From the NCBI RefSeq assembly GCF_037975245.1, contig NC_092564.1, positions 28,318,984 to 28,382,983 on the forward strand: a DNA stretch of 64,000 nt. The letters are read 5' to 3'. A program made the position numbers and the translations under genes. The notes beneath the pieces were generated by a model that did not search any database, was not told the DNA's origin, and saw only the letters and a list, made by a program, of their open reading frames with translations. Below are positions 28,801-40,800 of this stretch, in pieces. The first letter of the stretch is position 1. Every line of letters starts with the position of its first letter. This DNA is from Apostichopus japonicus. Lineage: Eukaryota; Echinodermata; Holothuroidea; Aspidochirotida; Stichopodidae.

Positions 28801-31800
28801 TGGTTGTAAGTGCTTACATCCAGCTTTCCAATGAACGTACGATGTTACAAAGACAGGGGGGAAAAAAGTGAATGAAATCACTCTACTGTGCTATTTGCTT
28901 TTAAAAAAAACAAAGAAATGATTACCTACAATGGGAATCAAGCCAATGACCTCAAGATTTCATGTCCTGTGCACTACCAACTTAGTTATCCAACCAGCAG
29001 TTCTAAAAGTTAAATCGGGACAGTTAGTCAAGTCCTGTGGGATTCAACAGTCCCTTAAATCTGCCGGTGATTTACTATATTTCAGTATCAGAGAATATCC
29101 ACCTTTCCCTTCCTTCTTACCTTCGGCGGTGGTTGTCTCCTCCCCTCTAACTGTAGTGGCTTCACCACCAGGGGTAGTTGCCATCATTGTTGTGACTGTA
29201 GCCTGCGGTGTGCTACCTGCTGGTAGAGTTGATGTGGCAGCCATCCCTGTAGCAGATGCTGAGGCTGATGGAGAGACTGATTGGGTAGAACTAGGTCTTC
29301 CAGTTACAGTGCTTATTGCACTCGCTTCACTTATACCAGTACTAGCTTCAATGCCTGTGGTAGGAGCTGTACCTGTGGACACCACATTGGTGGTTGGAGC
29401 CCCGGACGTTGTTCCTTTGAAGACAGAAAAGCAGGATAAAACAATAAGAAAATGGATCTGGTTAAACCAAATTGATATCTTCACAAGGTTCATAAGTTAT
29501 AACTTAGTGTAGAGAATGCCTATGCAAGAATATATGTGTGTCCATTCCAAGGTGACTTTGAGGAATTTCACTGGTGAAAGAAGTTAAGGCTTGTTACCAG
29601 ACAATTTTAATACAAAGATGTCACAAGTTGGGCTACATTATGTGTTTGTTCCTGCACCATTCGTTGCATGCGTATCTTCTATTAAAATAATATTTTTTGC
29701 TCAGACAGCATGATGATGAAATAGTTCAAATAGTCCACAAGAACTATTCACCAAACTCAGAATGCACTGCTGTACTCCTTTAAATGACAACAAAAAATAG
29801 AAAATCAAATAAGACATCTTCAGAATCCAGAGGCAATTGAAGATTAGCTTGTAGCTCACCACCAAGGAATTTACTAATACTTAGTTTATTATTGTAATCC
29901 AACTCAGTATTGTTTACATTTTATGAATACAATCTACAACTAATTCTATTTAAACATTTGTTTACTATCTGTAACGTAGTTGGTTGTTTCTTAGTGCCCA
30001 ACCGGGGTTCGAGAAATTGAGGTTACAACAGGGTGTTGTCCATGACCAGTCATTGATGTGTGTCACCTCTCAAATATTGACTATTATATCGACAATATTA
30101 CACTATCATTGCCAATGTAACTATTAAACTGAACAAATTTGTTTCCAAACCATGAAACTATTGAACTGTCAAATGGTTCAAATATGCTTCTCACACTAAA
30201 CTGACTAAAAGAAGCTTTAATTCAATGCAATTGTCATTTTTTTCATGATATCTTGTCAAGTGTTTTCGTTCAATCATCCTATTTGTAAATCCTTATTTGC
30301 ATATTGTTATACTAGTCTGGAAATGAAGACACTGTAATAAATTAAAATGAGCAAAACCACTCTGATTTTGACATTTTGAAAGAAACCAAACTGGTCACAA
30401 ATTCTTCATACCAGTGTCAAGCACCAGTTGCCATGGTGAGTTCCAGGGAGACTTTTCTATAAAATGTTTTAGTTAAAAAGGAAATGAAGTAATAATCCTG
30501 TGGAGGATAAAATAGACATTGAATCGACAATGTAAACCTTGACTATAAAGTTGTTGAAGTTCTTATGAATATTAAAACTAAACAAACATTGAACTCCACC
30601 ACACACAGCTACAACTGAGTATTGCTGTCTATTGACCTATTAGTTACTGAAAGGCTTAAATGCCAGCCCGTTCATACAAGGTGTAGCCTACATCATAACA
30701 TGTACTATGCTGTTGGTATAGACATGTAGGGTACAATATAAAGTTTAAAATGGCTGGAAACTATAATTTATATGAGATAACAAGTACTTAAGTTCTATGC
30801 AGGGATGCACACTTTCTTGAAAATCAAATTCCACAACAGTTCCAGGACCAAATTTAGGAATTCCATGGTCTTTTCCATTAAAAATGTCTGGACTGTTTGT
30901 TTTATTTTTGGGCATACTGTCAGATGGAGAAAAGGGTAGAAAAATTTAAGAAAATCAGTACATTCTTCGTGACGTTTGGCATTTTCACCCTTTCTCCATC
31001 ACTTTTTCAGGGCTGGAAATGTTCAAATTTCCATGATTTTCATAACAATTGGAACCCTGTTTATATAAACACATGGTAATTATGAGCCACAATACCTGGT
31101 GCGTCTGATGTTGTAAACTCTGTTACGGGTGTTATTACAGTGGTGCTTCTCACTGGAGTAGTGCTGATGAGAGTCGAACTGACAAAAGTTGACGTATGAA
31201 CATCTGTCGAGCTCACATCCGTGGTTGAGCTTGCAAAGTTGGATGGAAATACCTTTGAGGTGCTCCCAGCTTCGGTACTGCTGAATGAGGTCGAAATCTC
31301 AATGGGTCTGCTGGTAACTACCGTGGATGTCGGACTATCTGTGGTGGTAAACATGGTCGAGGAAACTTCCATGGTTGTTGTAACACTCTCTGTTGTAGTA
31401 CGGTCTGTTGTACTTGCCACTTGAGTCGTTGATGGAATAAACGTGGTGGTCTCTGCAGCTGCAGAGCTGCTTGGAGCTACTGAGGATGTCGGACTATCTG
31501 TGGTGCTAAACATGGTCGAGGAAACTTCCATGGTTGTTGTAACCTCTGTTGTAGTAGCTTCAAAAAACAATTAATGACCAAACATAAACCATGACGCTGA
31601 TCTTGGTAGCCAAAGTTTACTATGAAATGGTTGTAACCTTTGCACCTTAATTTTAAGAAATTTATCTATTTTTTTTACAGTAAAATACTTGCCGTAAGTT
31701 CCTCTTGATACATCCAGAAAAACAGCAACTAGCAAAAAAACATATCCTCCTCTTAACCACGATGCTATTTTGTTACTATGTTGTGCAGAAACAGCTGGGG

Positions 31801-34800
31801 CACACCAGAGGTGGGCCTAGTGACATGTGTTTCAAGCCTCCTGTGATAACATTATCAGTGCTTTCAATCAATTTTTCCGTTAATCTGACATACGGAATTG
31901 CTTGAAACACCAACAACAAAAATTTGCTATGAAAAAGAGAGCATGATTTCCCAATAACATTTTTTACCTTCTGTTAATCTGTGGTGTTGACATTAGCAAT
32001 GTTGTTTTTTGCATATTTGCCTTTCTATGTTAACTAATGCATGCTAGGCAGGTAAATTCAGTTTTTTTTGGCATTTTTTTTTTGTTTTTTTTTGTTTTTT
32101 GCAACAAGCGTAAGAAAGTTTCTAATGCATCCATCTGTGGCATATTTTCTATGTTTTATTTGGCAGAATGACTTTGTTATGCTGTTGATCCAATTAAGAG
32201 TTAACTTGACTGTGATATGATGGCATACAAACTCCTTGGAAACATCCAGAAGGTATATAACACACTGTAAATGGCGCAAAGCTAAGCTCACCCAGACGGA
32301 TATGTCTGTTAATAGTGCAACCTGGGTTTCATCAGTTTGGACTGGCAAACTTGAACTGACCATTTTGAAAGTGTTTTAATGAATTGCCTTCATGGTCACT
32401 TTGCCAGTAAAGGTTACATCTACAGGTTGTGGACACACTGGTTATACTTTGCACATCAGAGGAAGTTTCTGCTACTGTGGCACTTTGACCAAGAGTGCTT
32501 GATAAAAATATAAAAAAATGTAAAAATTTAGATATTGAAGGATCCTTGGTGGATGTAGCAGGTGAGTTTGTGCTACTTACATATGTTGAGGTTTCAGTGG
32601 GGGTATCTGTAGTACTAACCTAATATTTGAAAAAAGGTAAGTTAATTGTGCATTAAATGTGAAGCAGTATTAGTCTTACCAGCGGTGGTGCTGAGGACCT
32701 CCGTGCTGCTAAGCATTGTGGAAGTGTCTCCTTCTGTAGTGCTTGAATGTGCAGTGGTAGAGGGTGCTTCTGAAGTGGTTAGTAAGTCAGTGGTGCTTAC
32801 ACCAGCAGTAGTTGTAAACTGTGTGGAAGTGGGATTAGGAGTGGTAGTGAATGATTCTGTCGTGGTCCCACGTACTGTTGTAGTGGGTAGTAATGTTGTA
32901 CTTGGATCAAATGTAGATGTCGGAGGGACTGATGTTCCTTGACTTACAGTAGTGCTAGCCTTGTCTGTGGTACTTATGGAATCTGTTGTAGTTTCATGTG
33001 TTGTACTAGGTATTCTTGTTGTAGAAGGCATTAACGATGAAGTTGAATGTTCTGTGGTTGTTTGTATGTTGGTGGTGCTGTGGTCAGTTGTGGTGCTTGG
33101 CATATCTGTTGTGGTCAAGGGGTTAGTGGTACTTAATACACCTGTGGTGGATGGCAAGACTGAGGTTGTCTGTCTCTCAGTGGTGCTGGCCTCTGTTGTG
33201 GTAGTTAATGATTCTGTCGTGGTCCCACGTACTGTTGTAGTGGGTAGTAATGTTGTACTTGGATCAAATGTAGATGTCGGAGGGACTGATGTTCCTTGAC
33301 TTACAGTAGTGCTAGCCTTGTCTGTGGTACTAATGGAATCTGTTGTAGTTTCATGTGTTGTACTAGGTATTCTTGTTGTAGAAGGCATTAACGATGAAGT
33401 TGAATGTTCTGTGGTTGTTTGTATGTTGGTGGTGCTGTGGTCAGTTGTGGTGCTTGGCATATCTGTTGTGGTCAAGGGGCTAGTGGTACTTAATACACCT
33501 GTGGTTGATGGCAAGACTGAGGTTGTCTGTCTCTCAGTGGTGCTAGCCTCTGTTGTAGTTGTATCTAACTCTGTTGTGGTTCCTGGATTTGTTGTACTTG
33601 AAGCGTCTGTGGTACTTATGGAATCTGTTGTAGTTTCATGTGTTGTACTAGGTATTCTTGTTGTAGAAGGCATTAACGATGAAGTTGAATGTTCTGTGGT
33701 TGTTTGTATGTTGGTGGTGCTGTGGTCAGTTGTGGTGCTTGGCATATCTGTTGTGGTCAAGGGGTTAGTGGTACTTAATACACCTGTGGTTGATGGCAAG
33801 ACTGAGGTTGTCTGTCTCTCAGTGGTGCTAGCCTCTGTTGTAGTTGTATCTAACTCTGTTGTGGTTCCTGGATTTGTTGTACTTGAAGCGTCTGTGGTAC
33901 TTATGGAATCTGTTGTAGTTTCATGTGTTGTACTAGGTATTCTTGTTGTAGAAGGCATTAATGATGAAGTTGGATGTTCTGTGGTTGTTTGTATGTTGGT
34001 GGTGCTGTGGTCAGTTGTGGTGCTTGGCATATCTGTTGTGGTCAAGGGGTTAGTGGTACTTAATACACCTGTGGTGGATGGCAAGACTGAGGTTGTCTGT
34101 CTCTCAGTGGTGCTAGCCTCTGCTGTGGTTGTATCTAACTCTGTTGTCGTTTCTGGATTTGTTGTACTTGAAACGTCAGTGGTACTTGGTACCTGAGTTG
34201 ATGTGTGCAGAGGAGTGGTTGATGGCTGTTCTGTTGTAGTTCCTTGTACTGTTGTACTCGGTAACTCTGTCGTTGTGTCAGGTTTTGTTGTGCTGGGAAG
34301 TCCTGTTGTGCTGGGTGCATCAGTAGTTGTGATTTGCTCAGAGGTGCTTTGGGGGTTCGTAGTGGAGGGCATATTAGTTGTTGTGAGACTTTCTGTTGTC
34401 GTTTCAACAGTAGTGGATAAAGTGTCAGTGGTAGTTGGGAGTACTGACGTTGTACCTGGTTCAGTTGTAGATAGCTGTGTTGTAGTTACAGCTTCAGTTG
34501 TCGTTCCTGGAACTGTGGTACTTATTTGGTCAGTCGTTGATTGAGGCACTGTTGTTGTAGGTTTGTTTGTTGTCGATACTGAAAGCAAAAGAAAAGCAAC
34601 AATGATAGACGTGGTTCTCCATCATAAATGGACTATTCCTAAAACTTGTATAAAATGTTGGCATATTCCAACTGCCACAGACACAATGCTCTCAATGAGG
34701 GACTTGAACTTCCCCAAACAACACATCTGGGGCTCTCCAAACAGAAAGTAAATACACCACAGAGCTGTGAAAATGATACCAAATGACAAAAGTTTGAAAC

Positions 34801-37800
34801 AGTTTGTGGTGAACGCAGCTTCAAAGTATCATTATTCTTGTCATTTCTTCTTTTTGCAGTAATAAAGGGGATGAAAATAATGATAAAAGTAACCTGGGAG
34901 TTGCACTTGCTCATTTTGTTTAAATATATATACATACCTGTGGTACTTGGTGTATCTGTTGTAGTTGGTTGCATTGTTGTACTTAGTGAGTCAGTGGTGC
35001 TTACACCAGCAGTAGTTGTAAACTGTGTGGAAGTGGGATTAGGAGTGGTAGTGAATATGGTGGCAGTTGTGCTAAGTATGCCTGTTGAAGATGGCATAGC
35101 AGTCGTTGTTTGAGGGTCAGTACTGCTCAATACTGCTGTGGTACTTAGAGATTCACTTGTAGTCTCGATTACTGTTGTGCTGGTCGCTGCTGTGGTAGTT
35201 AATGATTCTGTTGTGGTCCCACGTACTGTTGTAGTGGGTAGCAATGTTGTACTTGGATCAAATGTAGATGTCAGAGGGACTGATGTTCCTTGACTTACAG
35301 TAGTGCTAGCCTTGTCTGTGGTACTAATGGAATCTGTTGTAGTTTCATGTGTTGTACTAGGTATTCTTGTTGTAGAAGGCATTAACGATGAAGTTGAATG
35401 TTCTGTGGTTGTTTGTATGTTGGTGGTGCTGTGGTCAGTTGTGGTGCTTGGCATTTCTGTTGTGGTCAAGGGATTAGTGGTACTTAATACACTTGTGGTG
35501 GATGGCAAGACTGAGGTTGTCTGTCTCTCAGTGGTGCTAGCCTCTGTTGTAGTTGTATCTAACTCTGTTGTGGTTCCTGGATTTGTTGTACTTGAAGCGT
35601 CTGTGGTACTAATGGAATCTGTTGTAGTTTCATGTGTTGTACTAGGTATTCTTGTTGTAGAAGGCATTAATGATGAAGTTGAATGTTCTGTGGTTGTTTG
35701 TATGTTGGTGGTGCTGTGGTCAGTTGTGGTGCTTGGCATATCTGTTGTGGTCAAGGGGTTAGTGGTACTTAATACACTTGTGGTGGATGGCAAGACTGAG
35801 GTTGTCTGTCTCTCAGTGGTGCTAGCCTCTGTTGTAGTTGTATCTAACTCTGTTGTGGTTCCTGGATTTGTTGTACTTGAAGCGTCTGTGGTACTAATGG
35901 AATCTGTTGTAGTTTCATGTGATGTACTAGGTATTCTTGTTGTAGAAGGCATTAACGATGAAGTTAAATGTTCTGTGGTTGTTTGTATGTTGGTGGTGCT
36001 GTGGTCAGTTGTGGTGCTTGGCATATCTGTTGTGGTCAAGGGGTTAGTGGTACTTAATACACTTGTGGTGGATGGCAAGACTGAGGTTGTCTGTCTCTCA
36101 GTGGTGCTAGCCTCTGTTGTAGTTGTATCTAACTCTGTTGTGGTTCCTGGATTTGTTGTACTTGAAACGTCTGTGGTACTAATGGAATCTGTTGTAGTTT
36201 CATGTGATGTACTAGGTATTCTTGTTGTAGAAGGCATTAACGATGAAGTTGAATGTTCTGTGGTTGTTTGTATGTTGGTGGTGCTGTGGTCAGTTGTGGT
36301 GCTTGGCATATCTGTTGTGGTCAAGGGGTTAGTGGTACTTAATACACTTGTGGTGGATGGCAAGACTGAGGTTGTCTGTCTCTCAGTGGTGCTAGCCTCT
36401 GTTGTAGTTGTATCTAACTCTGTTGTGGTTCCTGGATTTGTTGTACTTGAAACGTCTGTGGTACTTGGTACCTGAGTTGATGTGTGCAGAGGAGTGGTTG
36501 ATGGCTGTTCTGTTGTAGTTCTATGTACTGTTGTGCTCGGTAACTCTGTCGTTGTGTCAGGTTTTGTTGTGCTGGGAAGTCCTGTTGTGCTGGGTGCATC
36601 AGTAGTTGTGATGTGCTCAGAGGTGCTTTGGGGGTTTGTAGTGGAGGGCATATTAGTTGTTGTGAGACTTTCTGTTGTTGTTTCAACAGTAGTGGATAAA
36701 GTGTCAGTGGTAGTTGGGAGTACTGACGTTGTACCTGGTTCAGTTGTAGATAGCTGTGTTGTAGTTACAGCTTCAGTTGTCGTTCCTAGAACTGTGGTAC
36801 TTATTTGGTCAGTCGTTGATTGAGGCACTGTGGTTGTAGGTTCGTTTGTTGTAGTTACTCCGCCTGAAAGCAAAAGAAAAGCAACAGTGATAGACGTGGT
36901 TCTCCATCATAAATGGACTATTCCTGAAACTTGTATAAAATGTTGGTATATTCCAACTCCCACAGACACAATGCTCTCAATGAGGAGGGACTTGAACTTT
37001 CCCAAAGAACACATCTAGGGCTCTCCACAGACAGTAAATACACTACAGAGCTGTGAAAATGATACCAAATAATACATATATTTCTCTGTTGAGACAAAAG
37101 TTTGAAATAGTTTGTGGTAAACTCAGCTTCAAAGTATCATTATTCTTGGACAGACAATATGTCAATTCTTCTTTTTGCAGTAATAAAAGGGATGAAAATA
37201 ATGATTAAAGTAACATGGGAGTTGCACTTGCTCATTTAGTCCAAATTGATATCAAAGGGGTTAACATACCTGTGGTACTTGGTGTATCTGTTGTAGTTGG
37301 TTGCATTGTTGTACTTGTCTGCATTGTTGTAGTCGGTTGTTCAGTCGTAGTGACACTTTCTGTAGTCGTTGGCCTGTTTGTTGTGGTCAGCTCAATTGTT
37401 GTTGAGGCAATATGAGTAGTAGTGATTTCGGGCGTAGTTGATGGATTACCAGTTGTGGTAACTTGATCGGTGGTGGTGCCACGGTCAGTGGTAGTTTGTT
37501 GTTTTGTCGTGCTGCCAATGTGTGTTGTGGTACCAAGGTCAGTGGTGGTGGTGGGAGGGTTGGTCGTTGTGACAAGGTCTGTTGTCGTTGGCCTGTCTGT
37601 TGTAGTTGCCGTGTCTGTGGTACTCCCAAGGAATGTGGTGCTCACGGGTGCTGTGGTGCTAGCTACCACGGTGGTAGATGCTGGGAGGTGAATGGAAATT
37701 TACAGATCAGGAAAGGTGCAGAATGAGGGTGCAAAGAAAAACACATATCTCACAAAATAAACCGATGCAAAGTATAGCATAATTGACAGATAGTGTGGGA

Positions 37801-40800
37801 AATTGTAGTCATAAAGGAATGTATTAATAGCAAAATAAGTACTCAAATTACTACAGAAAAATGGTTCAATAACTGTTTGAAACTGACATGAAACTCAATC
37901 TGAATTGCTGTTACAAAAAAAAAGGAGAGAACCCTTGTGAGAGTAAAAATGACATGAGCATATAGTAGAGTGATGGTGGCTTGAAATGACAGGTAGGGTT
38001 ATTGTTATATTTGTATATTCATAAGTGTAGTGATCTTGATGGTGCAACGAATTAGTAAACATGAAGTTCTTTTATTTAAAATGGTGTGGCAATGGTTGTG
38101 AAATTTACATTAAGAAGGTACAGAATGTCATTGGTGAGCTGTGCTTGTAACAACAATATTCCAGTTAATATCTGATTGGTGCATTTTGCAGAATAAAGTT
38201 GTACATGTGGTAATAAAACATGTGGTATGGTCATTTCCAAATCTGGTAATAGGGCACAATGTCTACTTACGAAATATCTTTTAAGCTTCATGATGACAAT
38301 GACGGGTGATATATCAATTTGTTGTTATGATAACTGATATATAGTCAGGATATGTATATGTCATATAATTAAAATAAATGATGGTTATATCTGATGTCTT
38401 ATCAAGAAATATGTGCATTCTTTAAACTATGTGATGTGTAGTCATTAAATATGTGCATTTCTGTCAACATTCCCAGTGATATGTGGTGTGTAGTCATACA
38501 ATATATGCATTTCTGTGAACATATGGCAATGATAATGTGATGTGTAGTCATAAAATATGTGCATTTCTATGAACATATGGCAGTGATATGTGATGTGTAG
38601 TCATATAGAATATGTGCATTCTGTGAACATATGGCAATGATATATGGAGTGTAGTCAAACAATATGCGCATTTCTGTCAACATTACCAGTGATATGTGGT
38701 GTGTAGTCATACAATATATGCATTTCTGTGAACATTACCAGTGATATGTGGTGTGTAGTCATAAAATATGTGCATTTCTGTGAACATATGGCAATGATAT
38801 ATGGTGTGTAGTCAAACAATATACATGTGCATTTCTGTCAACATTCCCAGTGATATGTGGTGTGTAGTCATACAATATATGCATTTCTGTGAACATTACC
38901 AGTGATATGTGGTGTGTAGTCATAAAATATGTGAATTTCTATGAACATATGGCAATGATATATGGTGTGTAGTCAAACAATATGTGCATTTCTGTCAACA
39001 TTCCCAGTGATATGTCGTGTGTAGTCATATAGAATATGTGCATTCTGTGAACATATGGCAATGATATATGGAGTGTAGTCAAACAAAATGCGCATTTCTG
39101 TCAACATTACCAGTGATATGTGGTGTGTAGTCATAAAATATGTGCATTTTTGTGAACATTGCCAGTGATTCTTGATGTGTAGTCATAAAATATGTGCAAT
39201 TCTCTGAACATATGGCAGTGATATGTGGTGTGTAGTCATATAGAATATGTGCATTCTGTGAACATATGGCAATGATATATGGAGTGTAGTCAAACAATAT
39301 GCGCATTTCTGTCAACATTACCAGTGATATGTGGTGTGTAGTCATACAATATATGCATTTCTGTGAACATTACCAGTGATATGTGGTGTGTAGTCATAAA
39401 ATATGTGCATTTCTATGAACATATGGCAATGATATATGGAGTGTAGTCAAACAATATGCGCATTTCTGTCAACATTACCAGTGATATGTGGTGTGTAGTT
39501 ATACAATATATGCATTTCTGTGAACATATGGCAATGATATATGGTGTGTAGTCAAACAATATGTGCATTTCTGTCAACATTCCCAGTGGTATGTGGTGTG
39601 TAGTCATACAATATATGCATTTCTGTGAACATTACCAGTGATATGTGGTGTGTAGTCATAAAATATGTGCATTTCTATGAACATATGGCAATGATATATG
39701 GTGTGTAGTCAAACAATATGTGCATTTCTGTCAACATTCCCAGTGATATGTGGTGTGTAGTCATACAATATATGCATTTCTGTGAACATATGGCAATGAT
39801 AATGTGATGTGTAGTCATAAAATATGTGCATTTCTATGAACATATGGCAGTGATATGTGATGTGTAGTCATATAGAATATGTGCATTCTGTGAACATATG
39901 GCAATGATATATGGAGTGTAGTCAAACAATATGCGCATTTCTGTCAACATTACCAGTGATATGTGGTGTGTAGTCATACAATATATGCATTTCTGTGAAC
40001 ATATGGCAATGATATATGGAGTGTAGTCAAACAATATGTGCATTTCTGTCAACATTCCCAGTGATATGTGGTGTGTAGTCATACAATATATGCATTTCTG
40101 TGAACATTACCAGTGATATGTGGTGTGTAGTCATAAAATATGTGCATTTCTATGAACATATGGCAATGATATATGGTGTGTAGTCAAACAATATGTGCAT
40201 TTCTGTCAACATTCCCAGTGATATGTGGTGTGTAGTCATACAATATATGCATTTCTGTGAACATATGGCAATGATAATGTGATGGTGTAGTCAAACAATA
40301 TGTGCATTTCTGTGAACATTACCAGTGAAATATGGTGTGTAGTCAAACAATATGTGCATTTCTGTCAACATTCCCAGTGATATGTGGTGTGTAGTCATAC
40401 AATATATGCATTTCTGTGAACATATGGCAATGCTGATGTGATGTGTAGTCAAACAATATGTGCATTTCTGTCAACATTCCCAGTGATATGTGGTGTGTAG
40501 TCATACAATATATGAATTTCTGTGAACATATGGCAATGATAATGTGATGGTGTAGTCAAACAATATGTGCATTTCTGTGAACATTACCAGTGAAATATGG
40601 TGTGTAGTCAAACAATATGTGCATTTCTGTCAACATTCCCAGTGATATGTGGTGTGTAGTCATACAATATATGCATTTCTGTGAACATATGGCAATGCTG
40701 ATGTGATGTGTAGTCATGATATACTTGCAGCGATATGTAGCCGTGAAATCATAATAATTACCCAGTTCGTCGTCATCAAGAATGATCACAGTGCAGGTAG

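Noticed and set aside
28931-29512. 193-codon plus-strand frame.
   Set aside because: It overlaps mucin exon M5 in reverse; the Val/Pro/Ala-rich part is the antisense of Thr/Ser/Ala codons.
29990-30040. 'accggggttcgagaaat' as another tRNA-like B box.
   Set aside because: No A box at the right distance and no tail.
33309-36475. Long plus-strand open frames of Val/Leu/Ser-rich sequence (about 295 and 390 codons).
   Set aside because: They are the exact reverse of the mucin repeats. Thr-rich ACN codons read backwards give Val-rich stop-free frames. No domain, no splice context.
39079-40082. His/Ile/Tyr-rich minus frames in the 38-40 kb region.
   Set aside because: Translation of the 52-54-bp satellite; no splice sites in phase and no family resemblance.
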